A stretch of 64,000 nt of DNA from Trichobilharzia regenti. Taxonomy: Eukaryota > Platyhelminthes > Trematoda > Strigeidida > Schistosomatidae. Where the stretch lies: positions 167,895,509-167,959,508 of the forward strand of contig OX235262.1 of NCBI GenBank assembly GCA_944472135.2, written 5' to 3'. How positions within the stretch are numbered: the first letter of the stretch is position 1; every line of letters begins with the position of its first letter. Under the pieces are notes generated by a model, which was not told the origin of the DNA, did no database searches, and worked only from the letters and a program-made list of their open reading frames with translations. Below are positions 34,010 to 44,900 of this stretch, piece after piece. A program made the translations under genes and the position numbers.

Positions 34010-35730
34010 TAGGACTTTGCGCAGAAGTGCAGCAGTTCCAGTTGCCGCACTCGATGCATCACACAAAGGAAGACAGAAGAGAGAAAAAGAGATTCGAAAG
34101 AACAGTTATGAGCAGATACGTAGAGGAGATAGAATAGTAACATGGATATCCTTGTTTGGGAACCATCGGCATTACGCACCCACTGAGGTTCGAACTCATG
34201 ACCTTCCGGTTACAAGGCAAGCTCGTAGATCATTCAGTCACTGGGACCCGATTCAATGGCCCATGAATTCTAACTTCTACCAATTCTTGATTTAGTGCAA
34301 CCCCTAACCAATGTCATCGGCGGGAAATCCATCCTCACTCCCGACTGGATGGACCTCACTGGTTACGACTTCTGAGTAGAACTCCAGCAAACGCCGTTCT
34401 GTAGCAAGTCAATAGCGAACATCAGATTAATTTTCAAACTTGCAAAACAAACTGAATCCTTACAAATTAACTCTTGAAAATTTAATGGATATGTCAAGTC
34501 ACAAATAGTTAATGCATCTGGGCCGTTGTATCCATCCATTGGTTCTTAGCATCCTGAATGCCCCAAACAGATAGTCTACACTTCCCTACGTGGCTCAAAG
34601 TAATTATCAGCGATGACTAAGGGCGCGTAACACTTGTCCTAGCCATCTCAGTCGATTCATCTACACAACCTCATGTATTGACTTTCTCTTTTGACCTAAT
34701 ATTCAACTCCTAATCTCAATATTACTCATCCTGTTATACTGCATAATATGAGAGATAGAATTCAGACACCTGTGATCAAAAACAACTAGCCTCTTCGTTT
34801 CTTCCACTCTCAATGGCTATGTCTGATAACGATAAAAGAGGACGGATCTATTTGGTTCGCAATACGCACGTCCTTTGATGGATAGTCGGATATCACGTTT
34901 ACGTTAGAGATGGCGTAAGTTAGGAAGTTCTACACCAGCCTTTTACATGCGTGTTGAGATTTCGTCAACAGTTAGCTTTTTGGAGCTGATATAACTTCTC
35001 TCTCTGTCCTTAAGTTAGGAGTTGATGTAGTCCGGTTCTGCAGAATCACCTTACAATTGACAGGAGCGTACTGGTCGCCCAACATTTGAAACTTTCTGCT
35101 CAAGGTGTTCAGATGACTCTGCATTATGTCAGCGTCTTCACCCAGTTGGGAGGACTATATCATCTGCATATTCTAAGTCAGCAAGACTATTCCGTGGTAA
35201 CAAGTCAATTCCTAAGTCTCTGAAGTCGGATAGGGTCAATTTCATTGGTACATCTATGATGAAATTTAATAGAAATGGGGATATTGGGCATTCGTGACTG
35301 ACACCGCTGGCTGTTATCACCTCAGATGAATACTCTCTTACCTAGCTGCGTGAGTGCCTTGATTAGTGCGACGTAGTTTCTCGGAACTCCCTTCACAGCC
35401 AAACATTGCCGTAGTACCTGTTGGTCGACAGAGTCAAATGCCGCCTTCAGATCGAAAAATGTGGCATCTGTTGAACGCCAGCTAATATGCCGATTTTCCA
35501 GAATCTGTCGAAGGGTGAAGATATGATGAATACACCCTCTTCCTGGTCTAAACCATGCTAATTTTCTGGTGCTTGTTCCTTCCGAGCACCGCTTAGTCTA
35601 TGCATGATTATTTAGCCTACAATTTTAGATACCATATAAGTCAAGCTAATCTCCCTGTGATTATCACAGAAAGACTTGTCACCCTTCTTGTATTCTGGGA
35701 TAGTCAATAGATTACACCGCCGAACTGTAG
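34010..35730 (-). pseudogene. RTE-A LINE copy, degenerate, split by a SINE
   Basis: 34010-34140 matches the 3' UTR of the 39.2-41.2 kb copy (TTGCGCAGAAGTGCAGCAGT versus TTGGCACCGAAGTGCACCAG). 34480-35730 carries the RT: - strand QDAKNQWMDT-like end, DHRCLNSISH-like block, [30 protein letters not shown] (catalytic YADD near 35172) and a FDSVDQQVLRQ-like stretch, with many stops and frameshifts. A SINE C copy sits between the two parts. Confidence 0.85.
34141..34475 (-). repeat. Hammerhead SINE C (copy 2), core degenerate
   Basis: Reverse-strand copy: the GGGTCCCAGTGACTGAATG A-box region, GAGTTCGAACCTC B-box, GTGGGTGCGTAATGCCGATG, then TTCCCAAACAAGGA. The ribozyme core is no longer complete. 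It separates two parts of an RTE-A copy, so it inserted later. Confidence 0.75.
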
Positions 35731-35864
35731 CTGATTAAGATTATCCCTTTCGTTTTGTATTTATGTGTAATTTGCCAGTTCAATGACATGTCTAAAAGAT
35801 ATCGTTACTTTTAAATAATTTTGTATCCACTGTTTGTTGTTTCACACCTATAATCTTTACATAG

Positions 35865-36003
35865 ACATCAATGTACACTATTGGTTTGGCGTATGATTCA
35901 CTATATGCACCCTGATCATCTGGAAGCAATCAGTTTAATGGAGAATCAGTCAGTTCCATTCGCTTTTTCGTTAACACAAATGATATACACTGTGCTAATT
36001 GAG
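35865..36003 (+). CDS. HECTD1: HECTD1-like E3 ubiquitin ligase, coding exon 6 (residues 637-683)
   Basis: Acceptor TCTTTACATAG at 35863-35864; donor GTGAGT at 36004. Phase 2 in, phase 0 out. It encodes HQCTLLVWRMIHYMHPDHLE, AISLMENQSVPFAF and SLTQMIYTVLIE, helical repeats aligning with the HECTD1 block R-K-M-I-H ... I-L-V-E-I-T-A-T-V-L. At 139 bp it is the shortest exon in the window. It starts only about 130 bp after an RTE copy. Confidence 0.92.
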
Positions 36004-36369
36004 GTGAGTTCCATGGTTTTCACTACTGCTGCTGTTGCTTTTGTTGTTTTGTTTACCATTTTCTGAATTAATTTCTGCGTGAATATTGAGGATAATTATT
36101 TGAAATGTTATCATATAATGCTCCATAAGCTTTTAAAGTATTTGTAGACACTGAATCCATTGTTGTTGTTGTCCCATATATGCCATGGCATCAGGTGACA
36201 CTAGCGAATTCTGTCATTTGTATGGCAAGACAGATAATTATCAGCTTAAAGAATTACTGACCTGGGGTCTAATACGTACTGATGATTTTTCTGAAGTCCG
36301 TCGGTGATGATGAAGTGTTTTACGGTCGAAAGATGATCAAAATCTGCTGGAATATTGCCTTTATGCAGT

Positions 36370-36715
36370 TTATTTATTAAATAATATTCCTTTGGGTTCC
36401 GAGTGCATCTTAGGGCTTCAACAGAACGCTTCCATTTTGTCCCGTTCTCCGCAATACTCTTTAGGGGGCTATACGATTGCTCATTGACTCTTATCTCCTC
36501 ACACGATACCCTCCATTTCAAATTTGGACATACGCTCAACTCGTCGTTTCCAGTTCATTTTTCACCCTAGGGGCTGACTGGTGCGTGATTTCTCCCAACG
36601 GTCTCCTCAGCATGTGTCCGATCCATCTCCATTTTCTTTGGAATATTTATTGGACAGTAGGTTCTTGACTGGTTTGATCCCAGAGTGTCTGGTGGCGACG
36701 TAAACTGCTGAACAT
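36370..36715 (-). mobile_element. RTE-B LINE 3'-end fragment
   Basis: On the - strand: WDQTSQEPTVQ, KMEMDRTHAEE-type region, and the tail TTGAAGCCCTAAGATGCAC and CGGAACCCAAAGG. Same family as 23770-24125. Confidence 0.75.
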
Positions 36716-36739
36716 CGGTGCAAAGTTCTGTGTTGAAGA

Positions 36740-36945
36740 CAGACAGACAGACACAGTGGTTAGGACTCTCGCCGACCATGCATATGGTCCGGGGTTCGAG
36801 CCCACGCCGACGCACATCTGATATCTATGGTCGGCCTGCAAAATTTGGGCTACCGATATCCATGCTGAAAATTCCATACTTGTACCAAAAATACGGTGTC
36901 GAATCAAGCTGCAAACAAAAATAAAAAAAAATAAAATAACTAGGA
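36740..36945 (+). repeat. tRNA-derived SINE B (copy 3)
   Basis: ACACAGTGGTTAGGAC A-box region, GGGGTTCGAGCCC B-box, TATCTATGGTCGGCCTGCAA body, and an A-rich tail (AAAAATAAAAAAAAATAAAA). A few GACA units precede it at about 36739-36752. Confidence 0.82.
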
Positions 36946-37147
36946 CCTGATACTGCTTAGCATAATGTAGGAATCCAGGGTTAACGTTCCCTAATTTGAG
37001 CAATATCGATAGGGTGGTATTCTTGGAAATGTGAAAAAGTTCAATTTCGCGCCTCCAAGTTAACATCAATAATATTTTTATAACTAACAGAAGGTCATTT
37101 AGGCGCGCTCTGTATTCTTGTTTCCCCCTTCTCCAATTTTATTTTTA

Positions 37148-37384
37148 TTCCTTCACGTTCCCAGGGGAATATAGGGCTTCAAACTAGAGGCTTGAAGTTT
37201 CTGTAGCAGTGGTGATTATTTTTGCAGGATGGGGTTGCTAGCCAGCCTCATGTCCAACCTTCCCTCTTAACCAGTCTTATTACTAGCTTAGCAAGGTAAA
37301 AGAGTGAGTCGATGGCCAGGGGTCGAACCCCGGACTATGTGCATGGTCGGCGAGCGTTCTAACCTCTGTGCCACTGACTCTCTA
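37148..37384 (-). repeat. tRNA-derived SINE A (copy 6)
   Basis: Starts (on +) CTTCACGTTCCCAGGGGAAT, the full RTE-like 3' tail, then TAGGGCTTCAAACTAGAGGC. The B-box complement is GGGGTCGAACCCC. Confidence 0.85.
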
Positions 37385-37550
37385 TCCTTCTCCAGTATGT
37401 AAATGTAATCTTTTTTTAAAAATTCTAACGTGCTATACAATCATTTATATGATTAAATTATCCATTAGACAGAAGACAAATTAACTAATGACTGACTATA
37501 TTACTTTCTTTATTGTTATTTTTTTGTGGTTTGTTTTTCATTTCCTATAG

Positions 37551-38225
37551 GAAAGAGAAGAATTAATTTTACGTGCATTAGAATTATGCCTTCGTTTATT
37601 GCATAAATCACCGTCTATCTATATTCTAGTTTTTTATCGACTAGGCTTAATGCCATTAATTCAAATATTAGTTGATATATTGCATCATTTAATTATTGAA
37701 AGTAAACCAACAACAATTGACCAACAACACCAACAACAACAAGGACAACAGCACATCTCTTCAGCATCACCAGTGTACGCATCAGCATCGTCATCCTCAG
37801 CATCTGCATCAAATGAAAATAATGCCAAAGATGTGTGTACAACTCGTGTGTCGTCTACTGTTAACACCACCACCAGCACCAGCAACACCATCACAACAAC
37901 AGCTACTTCTACTGCTATCGCTGCCGCTTCTAATACATCGACATCACCGTCTTCTAATACTGCCAGTGAAGAAACAACAACAACAACACCAACAACAAAA
38001 GCGACCGTAGTAGTCGTAGGTGAGAGTCAATCAACATCAACACTAGTTGATGAAAGAAGCACTGAAGATCAGGATGCTGTTGGATCGAGTGGAGTAAATT
38101 TAACAGGAAATGATAATTATTTACATGAAATATTGTCAAATGCAGTAACTGAACAACAACAACAACAACAACAAAAAAACGACAAACAATCGATATCGCC
38201 ACAGAATGCTATGTCGTCTACTGCT
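37551..38225 (+). CDS. HECTD1: HECTD1-like E3 ubiquitin ligase, coding exon 7 (residues 684-908)
   Basis: Acceptor TTTCCTATAG at 37549-37550; donor GTAAGT at 38226; phase 0 in and out. The first 50 residues are conserved helices (EREELILRALELCLRLLHKS, IYILVFYRLGLMPLIQIL), matching the HECTD1 block that ends with L-A-R-L-G-V-I. The remaining 170 or so residues are low-complexity: Gln/His runs, a Ser/Ala tract, and long Thr/Ser tracts (STVNTTTSTSNTITTTAT), a CAA-coded Gln run near 38150, then SPQNAMSSTA. Vertebrates have a short acidic linker here, so this is a lineage-specific expansion. The open frame runs past the donor to 38480, but that part is SINE C sequence and not coding. Confidence 0.9.
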
Positions 38226-38289
38226 GTAAGTTTTTCTTTGTTAAAACAAATGGATATTTGTTGCAAGTTTGTTAACTGTTTGATGTCAG

Positions 38290-38600
38290 TTAGGGAACTG
38301 ATAAAAACCAGCATTGAGTACTGGTTTCGTCCTAGTTTGGGACTCTTCGACAGTACACACCGACCTGTTCATAAGGCAAGCCAATTGGACGCGATTCAAT
38401 GGCGGATGACTTTAAACTTTTACCAATTTGTTATGCTACTACGACCACCAACCGCTGTCGTTGGGGAGTATTTGTTCTGACTCCTGACCTGGTGTGTATC
38501 CCACTGGTCACACTAGAACTCACTAGAACTCTGGTCAACTTTGTCCTGTGGTCAGTAGTCACTAGCAAAACATCACATTAATTTTGATTTGTTTCAAGTT
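38290..38600 (-). repeat. Hammerhead SINE C (copy 3), cleavage strand deleted
   Basis: On the - strand: GTACTG, then TCGAAGA, GTCC, loop CAAACTA, GGAC, GAAAC, directly followed by CAGTAC. Stems I and II are intact, but the core start is changed (CT to TC) and the stem III/cleavage segment is missing, so it is probably inactive. Confidence 0.82.
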
Positions 38601-38619
38601 GGATCACGGACTGATATCG

Positions 38620-38770
38620 GATCAAGGGAATCATTGAAAAAAACCCTCAGGGAGTACTGGACATCTAGTGGTTTTGTCCTAATTTAGGGTTGTCTCATAT
38701 CAATAGGCTTTCGCTACCGGGATTTTATCTTAAAACCTAACCAATCAAATGCTTGGAAACTAACTTTTAT
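38620..38770 (-). repeat. Hammerhead SINE C (copy 4), fragment
   Basis: On the - strand TTAGGACAAAACCACTAGAT followed by GTCCAGTACTCC: the 3' half of a hammerhead with a GUC site, lacking a good 5' core. Confidence 0.7.
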
Positions 38771-38814
38771 AAATCAGTATTCACATTTCAGTATAGCTAA
38801 GCTTTGACTTAAGA

Positions 38815-38943
38815 ATTACGATATAGAATAGTGGTAAATAGAATTCCTTCATAGATAAGATTTTATTTTGATAAGTTACACAATGTTGTTGCACAGTAAT
38901 ATTAACTGATAACGTTTAGAGCACAAATTATTACTGTTCATAA
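38815..38943 (+). repeat. Single arm of a dispersed palindrome-forming repeat
   Basis: Shares ATAGATAAGATTTTATTTTG, CAGTAATATTAACTGATAAC and GTTCATAATCAT with the left arm of the 54584-54785 hairpin. Confidence 0.7.
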
Positions 38944-39140
38944 TCATGAACATCGGAGGCACAATGGTTAGGACTCTCGCCGACCATGCACATGGTCCGA
39001 GGTTCGATCCCCTGCCGACGCACACCTTATATCTATTGTCGGCCTGCAAAATTTGGGCTACCGATATCCCTGCTGAAAATTCCATATTTGTACCAAAAAA
39101 CACAGTGTGGAATCAAGCTGTAATCAAAATATAAAAATAT
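38944..39140 (+). repeat. tRNA-derived SINE B (copy 4)
   Basis: GGCACAATGGTTAGGAC A-box, GAGGTTCGATCCC B-box, family body and AATCAAGCTGTAATC end with an A-rich tail. Confidence 0.85.
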
Positions 39141-39219
39141 CAAGTCACTCACACAACTTTCTTCCTTCATTTATATATATGAGTGAAATTGACTAGGTAT
39201 TTGAATAAATATCAGTACA

Positions 39220-41250
39220 AGTTAATGTACATTCTCTGTCTGTCTGGATTCAACATAGAACTTGGCACCGAAGTGCACCAGTTCGAGTTGCCACGTTCCA
39301 AATAGCACACAAGGTAGACAAGAAGATGAGTGAAGAGAATCAATAGAGTTTGACAAATATAAGAGTGAAACAGAATGGGTAATGGTAGAAAGGAATATGA
39401 AAGATTACAGAGACTGAATACATCTGCGCCATTGACAACGATTTTGAGCCATGTCACCTATTGTCTCCAGCCATTGATTCCTAGAGTCCCGAGGGCCCCA
39501 ACCCGGGAGTCTGCATCTCCCTACCTGACTCAGTTTAACTGTCAAGGATTTCATGGATTGATGCCATGTTTTTGTTTGGCCACCACTGGCTCTTTTCCAA
39601 CCTGAACCTATATCAGCTAGCAATGCCCGTCGGGGGAGGCGGTGGTTAGGCATGCGCAGCACGTGACCTAGCCATCTTAGTCTATGTAACTTTATAGCCT
39701 CGTCGATTGATTTTCCCTCTTTGCCCAACACTCTACGCCTAACGTCAACATTACTTATCTTGTGAAACCACCTAACGTGAGACAGAGATCGCAGACATCT
39801 ATGATCGAAAGCAGTCAACCTTTTCATGTCTTCAACGCGTATTGGCCATGTTTCAGAGCCATAGAGAAGGACGGAGCGAACTGATGAGCAGTACACACGT
39901 CCCTTGGTTGATAACCGGATGTCACGCCTACGCCAGAGATGGTGTAAGTCAGCGAAAGCAGCTCGAGCTTTTCGGATCCGTGCTGAGATTTCATCGCCAA
40001 TCAGTCCGTTGGTGCTAATACAACTTCCCAAGTAGGTGAAGTGGTCAACATGTTCTATCACTTCACTCCCTATCACTAAGTTAGGGGTTGACGTGGTCCA
40101 GTCCTGTAGCAGCATCTTACATTTTGCAGGGGCGAATCGCATGCCAAACATACGAAGATTGCTGCTCAAGGTGTTCAGAAGACTCTGCATTTTGTCAGCA
40201 TCCTCCCCTAACAGGACTATGTCATCTGCATATTCTAAGTCCATTAGATTATTCCCTGGTAACAAGTCGATTCCTAAGTCACTACGTTCAGTTAAGGATA
40301 CTTCCATTAGCATATCTATGATGAAGTTAAACAGAAATGGGGAAAGTGGACATCCCTGTCGGACACCACTGGTTGTTACCAATTCAGATGACAATTCCCC
40401 ATAAGCCCTTACACGACTACGTGAGTTTGAATAGAGTGCCTTGATTAGTGCAATGTACTTTCTTGGCACTCCCTTCACAGTCAGACATTGCCATAGTACC
40501 TTTCGATCCACGGAGTCGAAGGCCGCCTTCAAGTCAAGAAATATGACAATTGTTGGACGCCGAAAAGTGTGTCTATGTTCTAGAATCTGTCGAAGAGTGA
40601 AGATATGATCTATGCACCCTCTACCTGGTCTAAAGCCTGCTTGATTTTCCCTTGTCTGTTCCTCCCGAGTTCTGCTTAGTCTATGCATGATTACTGAGCC
40701 TAGGATTTTAGAGACTATGTTCGTTAGGCTGATCCCCCTATGATTATCACACGAGGACTTGTTTCCCTTCTTGAATATCGGTATAATAAGTGACTTACCC
40801 CAGTCTGATGGTACTGTCTCTGATTCCCAGACTTTGCCTAGTACCTCAGTTAATCTACAAACTAGTATGTCACCCCCATATTTAAACACCTCCGGAATAA
40901 TTCCGTCGGGTCCTGCCGCTTTGCCTCGTTTCAAATTACTGATAGCTTTTGTAACCTCACCTACAGACGGCGGACCAGTGTCTATATCCCATTCGGGTAC
41001 GTGGTGGATGGCGGGGAGGTTCAGTGTGGCTGTAGGCAAGTTAAATTGTTCCTCAAAGTGTTCTTTCCAGCGTTCAAGGCGTCTATCCTGAGAGCTAATT
41101 AAGGAGCCATTTTTCTCAGAAATAGTCTCACTTATGAATTGCCTTCTCCCACCCGATTCTGTGATGAGTCTAAAGAGTTGCCTAGTGTTGCCTATCGCCA
41201 ATGTACATTCAGAAATCATATTAGTGTTATCAATCAAATACAATCAGATG
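39220..41250 (-). mobile_element. RTE-like non-LTR retrotransposon (RTE-A), 5'-truncated, intact RT frame
   Basis: Spans the RT ORF and about 180 bp of 3' UTR (on the - strand ending near 39220). It lacks the endonuclease, so it is truncated at about 41250. Degenerate relatives are at 28325-28935 (+), 34010-35730 (-) and 53595-54060 (-). Confidence 0.88.
39405..41243 (-). CDS. RTE-like reverse transcriptase, 612 codons without interruption
   Basis: Motifs in order from the N-terminus: [155 protein letters not shown] (catalytic YADD), [52 protein letters not shown] and a short WQ/RWR-rich end. This is the standard RTE-clade RT plus C-terminal layout (schistosome SR2/SR3/Perere-type elements are of this clade; I do not assign a name). 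No frameshift was found, so it is recent, but the absent endonuclease means it is not autonomous. It lies antisense in HECTD1 intron 7. Confidence 0.93.
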   Translation of the reverse strand: MYLIDNTNMISECTLAIGNTRQLFRLITESGGRRQFISETISEKNGSLISSQDRRLERWKEHFEEQFNLPTATLNLPAIHHVPEWDIDTGPPSVGEVTKAISNLKRGKAAGPDGIIPEVFKYGGDILVCRLTEVLGKVWESETVPSDWGKSLIIPIFKKGNKSSCDNHRGISLTNIVSKILGSVIMHRLSRTREEQTRENQAGFRPGRGCIDHIFTLRQILEHRHTFRRPTIVIFLDLKAAFDSVDRKVLWQCLTVKGVPRKYIALIKALYSNSRSRVRAYGELSSELVTTSGVRQGCPLSPFLFNFIIDMLMEVSLTERSDLGIDLLPGNNLMDLEYADDIVLLGEDADKMQSLLNTLSSNLRMFGMRFAPAKCKMLLQDWTTSTPNLVIGSEVIEHVDHFTYLGSCISTNGLIGDEISARIRKARAAFADLHHLWRRRDIRLSTKGRVYCSSVRSVLLYGSETWPIRVEDMKRLTAFDHRCLRSLSHVRWFHKISNVDVRRRVLGKEGKSIDEAIKLHRLRWLGHVLRMPNHRLPRRALLADIGSGWKRASGGQTKTWHQSMKSLTVKLSQVGRCRLPGWGPRDSRNQWLETIGDMAQNRCQWRRCIQSL

Positions 41251-41284
41251 GGAAATAAGACGAGTGTTTTTATAGTAAAATAAA

Positions 41285-41355
41285 AAAATAACTGGGAGTA
41301 CTGGATAGTCCTAGTTTGGGACTCTTCGTCGGTACGCACCCACAGAGATTCGAAC
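41285..41355 (-). repeat. Hammerhead SINE C fragment (copy 5)
   Basis: On the - strand: GTACCGACGAAGAGTCCC, loop, TAGGAC, then CCAGTACTCC. It stops at the B-box, where a + strand SINE C begins. Confidence 0.65.
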
Positions 41356-41790
41356 CCTACAAACTAACACTTGAATAACAATGAGTGCTCACTAGCGACT
41401 TGCCCTATTCAGGTAGGTAGTTATCTGGGGTTCTTGTGAGAAGTCGTGACCATTAGGGTACAGCACGTCGGGTGTGAGAACAAATACTCGCCGAAGACAC
41501 TGGCTAGCGGTCACGCTAAGTCATGAATTGGCAGAAGTTAAAATTCATGGGCCATTGGACCCGGGTCCCAGTGGCTTAATGGTATCCTAGCTCGCCTTGT
41601 AATCAGAAGGTTCTGGGTTCGAACGCCGTCGGTGGGTGCGTACTGCTGAAGAGTCATAAACTAGGCTGACGAAACAGCTGTCCAGTACTTCCTGGTGGTT
41701 TTCCAATGGTTCTCTAACTAATGTCACCCCATGATGAAATCCTATAACCAATCAAATCCCTACAAACCAACACTTAAATAAATAACTTGT
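41356..41790 (+). repeat. Hammerhead SINE C (copy 6), best preserved
   Basis: About 435 bp. The upstream part aligns with the reverse complement of 34230-34440. The A-box region is GTCCCAGTGGCTTAATGG (about 41564-41581), the B-box GGGTTCGAACGCC (about 41616), followed by the hammerhead at 41640-41688 and a 3' end CCCTACAAACCAACACTT. Schistosome Sm-alpha SINE-like repeats are known to encode active hammerheads; this copy belongs to that type. Confidence 0.85.
41640..41688 (+). ncRNA. Hammerhead ribozyme (type I), predicted complete
   Basis: All required parts are in order. Stem I: GTACTG (41640-41645) pairs with CAGTAC (41683-41688), 6 of 6. Core CTGAAGA (41646-41652) fits CUGANGA. Stem II: GTCA (41653-41656) pairs with TGAC (41667-41670), 4 of 4. 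GAAA is at 41671-41674. Stem III is A-C with G-T around the loop AGCT (41676-41679). The cleavage triplet GTC is at 41680-41682, so cleavage is expected between 41682 and 41683. The consensus stem II of the family is GTCC/GGAC; here both strands changed, keeping the pairing. Activity is inferred, not shown. Confidence 0.8.
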
Positions 41791-42194
41791 TAGAATGTTA
41801 TGATGTACGTAAATTGGAATAGAATTTTAAGATTATTTATTATCCTCTTCTGAATTGACTGACTAGTATTTGCATAGAGTCATTTCTGTTGCATGTGTTG
41901 GGTGTAGTAGACTCGATGAACCAGGGGGGATAATTGTTAATTCTGTCTTTGTGTTCTGTTTATATAATCGAAGAAACGTGTGCATTGCACATTCCTTGGA
42001 ATGTTCAGATGTTACGCTAACATCAAATTTCTTCGTATTAAAGTAAATAAACATCACCTTTGCTTACTGACTATATTTTTTATCAGGCGTATTTCATTAC
42101 ATTGGGTGATGGTTATAGGAGAAGTATTAAAAGCACTAAATAAGTTATGATTACGATTATTAGATTTTCGTCATGATCCAGCGTCAGTTAAGAG

Positions 42195-42440
42195 AGGGAG
42201 AGATCATTGAAAATCAGCTGGAAGAACTGTACAGTTGTTTCGCCCTATCCTGGGACTCTTCGGCGGCGCTCATCCACCACCCTGCCGGAGATCGTATTCG
42301 GGACCTTCAGGTTGCAACACCATCCAGCCACTTCGGCTGGAATTCAATGACCCATTAAATTCTAACTTTGTCAACTCATCATTATATAGGGTCGCACCCA
42401 CTGTTGCCCTAGATGGGGATCTACTTCATCTGAATATTAT
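42195..42440 (-). repeat. Hammerhead SINE C (copy 7), diverged
   Basis: On the - strand: GCCGCCGAAGAGTCCC, loop, TAGGGC, GAAAC, AACT, GTACAGTTC. Stem II (GTCC/GGGC) has a wobble, and the cleavage triplet reads GTA. Stem I is poor. Confidence 0.7.
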
Positions 42441-42544
42441 CAGTTGCTAGCTTATTCATAGCTACTGGATGAATTTCCTGAAGAGCTGCAGTATGTAGTC
42501 GTGAACAGGGTGAGTTGGCTATGCTAGACTGTAGAATAAAATGA

Positions 42545-43400
42545 AAGCAAGATAATGGGTTAGATATTAGCATTTATAGGAAACCAACATGCTCTAATAA
42601 ATACTTAGACTTTGATTCATCCCATCCAGAGTCGGTAAAGATAGGTTTAGTTAAATGTCTGTATAATCGGGCCAAGAGTCTGACCAGCAAGCCAGAAGAT
42701 TTAAATAATGAAATCAAACAAATAAAAGAAGTATTACTAGTGAATAACTATCCATCAGAATTAATTCAAAAACGTATAAAGAACTAAAGAAAAACTAAGA
42801 TTAGGAATAAAAATGACGGAAATAATATGGAATTCGAAGGCTCTGTATTACTGCCATAAAAAGAAAGGACATCAGAGGCCTTACGTCGAATTCTCGATGT
42901 AGCTGGAATTAGGGTGGCATTTAAATCAACCAACCAGCCAACTTTTTCAGAGATAAACTGAGTCAGTTAAAGGATCAAAACGATCCAATTAAGAAAAATA
43001 GCATAATTTAGCAATTACATAGGTCAAACTAGTAGGTTGGGGTCAGCTAGGTTATTGGAACATAAAAATTTCACTAGACCTCCAACAATTGAACCTGCTA
43101 AGTTAAACAATACGGGAAAAAGCCCAGCTACTGCGGTGCACTGGATTCACCTGGATGTAATCACAAAATAAGGTGGGTTGGATAGGGTGAGAGTATTAAA
43201 AATTGATGTAGTTAGGTGGATGCGGAGAGAAAGGTTAATCACTGAAGCTTTGTTTATCGATTTAACACCGCACACGTGCGATCGGAATAATGCAACTCGT
43301 ATGATACCGGAGATATCGAAAGTGGCAACAAACAGCATAGGGAAGTTGGAAAGACAGAATAGAGAGAAAAAATATACATAAGACAAATTGTGAAAACATT
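42545..43400 (+). pseudogene. Penelope-like element 2: RT C-terminus and decayed GIY-YIG
   Basis: Reads GLDISIYRKPTCSNKYLDFD, SSHPESVKIGLVKCLYNRAK and NYPSELIQKRIKN, then after stops YIGQTSRLGSARLLEHKNF (GIY-YIG) and ESAT-like remnants to about 43350. Several stops and frameshifts; 5'-truncated. Confidence 0.8.
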
Positions 43401-43589
43401 AAATGTCAAGTAGCGAAACAATTAATGTCATATATAGAATAATACATAAGGTGTATAGATGTTGCAAAAGGGGTGCATAATTATAGGATTAGTAGGCGAA
43501 TATAAAATGTTGCATAACGTGGCGTAAAATTTGATAAAATAGAAGAAAATCAGTTCAAAGAACTTTTAATGCTGGCGAACTAAACGTCG

Positions 43590-44525
43590 TATTGTCTACA
43601 CTACCGATGGTGATTCCTCGACTGGAAGATGAAGTACCTAGACTAGCCACTTTCAATTGTATCTACCAATCAACTGTGCTTGTGGTAGAGCGAGTTATAT
43701 CGGCGTTGCTCTAGGAACTTGATTTTTCGTGCTCGAGAACATCTCCTACCATGGCTAAGTAAAAGTGCAGTGAAAACTATTAACAGTTCGATGTTAAACC
43801 ATCTGGTGCGAACCGGCCACAAAGCCAGTGTGGAAGAATCCTTCTCTATCATTTACTGGGTGCCTAATAAATTGGCAAAAACATCGAAGCGCCGCATGCT
43901 CCAAACAGCAAAGGCTATTGCCGTTCGCCCGAAACAACCAGTGCTCTTTGTGCAAAAGAAGCAAACCTGGCCCCTACTACTTCCCTGACCGAGCTTCAGT
44001 AGAGAATATAAATTCATGAATTTGTAATATTATCCTTCCTAATTTTCTCTAAAATTCACCTTATTTTATGTTGGTGCTATTGAGCTGTAATCTATCAATA
44101 TTATTGATTCGATGTTATTTAAACAGCAACATTAATGTTGTTCATAACACTAATTCATTCATTCACTATAGTGTATATATAACTGTAGAGCCTGATGATG
44201 AAGTTATCGAAAACAGCACTCATTGTTTAGTATCCATTCTTTTGTAAATTTTAATGGGCAGTTTTAATCAGTTCACATTTCATTTGTTAGTTCTCGTCAC
44301 AAACGATAAGTAAAGTTGTTACGTAAGTAGAAAATTCAGTAAATTAATAACGACTTCAGCTCAGTGAGTAGTAATCACACAGGAGAGATTGTGACGCAAC
44401 GAAAAAGAAAATCAAGAAACAGAGTAGAGACCTCTAATTACGAGAGTAGGGCAAAATTAGTCGAACTATGTTTTTCTGTATTCATATATCTTTTGATTAT
44501 ATCTTATTTTGTTAATATCTTTTGA
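43590..44525 (+). pseudogene. Penelope-like element 3: GIY-YIG C-terminus and 3' region
   Basis: NCACGRASYIGVALGT (about 43670-43715), a frameshift, then REHLLPWLSKSAVKTINSSM, LNHLVRTGHKASVEESFSII, and a C-terminal EAI-type block written as QTAKAIAVRPKQPVLFVQKK, stop at 43986-43988. The following 500 bp are non-coding and carry CCTGATGATGAAGTTATCG near 44191. An inverted copy of 43850-44943 lies at 51618-52690. Confidence 0.85.
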
Positions 44526-44842
44526 TAGTAATAGCTTCTAAGGGACGAAGCAGCCAGAATTTTCTTAGTATATATTGATTATTTTGAAGGCTTGACTGAT
44601 TTCGCGACTGTATGCCTCAGTATTAATCCGGTGCTGACCCATCGTACTTGCAAGGATTTTCTTGCTTTTCATTGTTGGAGACAGGCTCAGGAAACCTAGA
44701 AGATGCTCACCTCTCAGTCCCTCCTCTGTACTCGTTCCCCGAAGTGCATATGATTCGGTAAATTAGTCAGAGTTGACAAGATTAGGATACTTATCCACTT
44801 TGGACTGTATTAGTGAGCAATCAAAGTCAGTTAAGCCTTCGA

Positions 44843-44900
<58 letters not shown>

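Noticed and set aside
37685..38314. Several overlapping ORFs on both strands across exon 7.
   Set aside because: They are shadows of the CAA/ACA-rich repeats in the exon 7 coding frame.
38226..38480. Continuation of the exon 7 reading frame for 85 more codons.
   Set aside because: It follows a consensus GTAAGT donor, and the sequence from 38290 is SINE C with hammerhead stems.
43178..43381. 67-codon + strand ORF and its - strand counterpart at 43147-43386.
   Set aside because: Lies in the decayed 3' part of PLE 2; no motif of its own.
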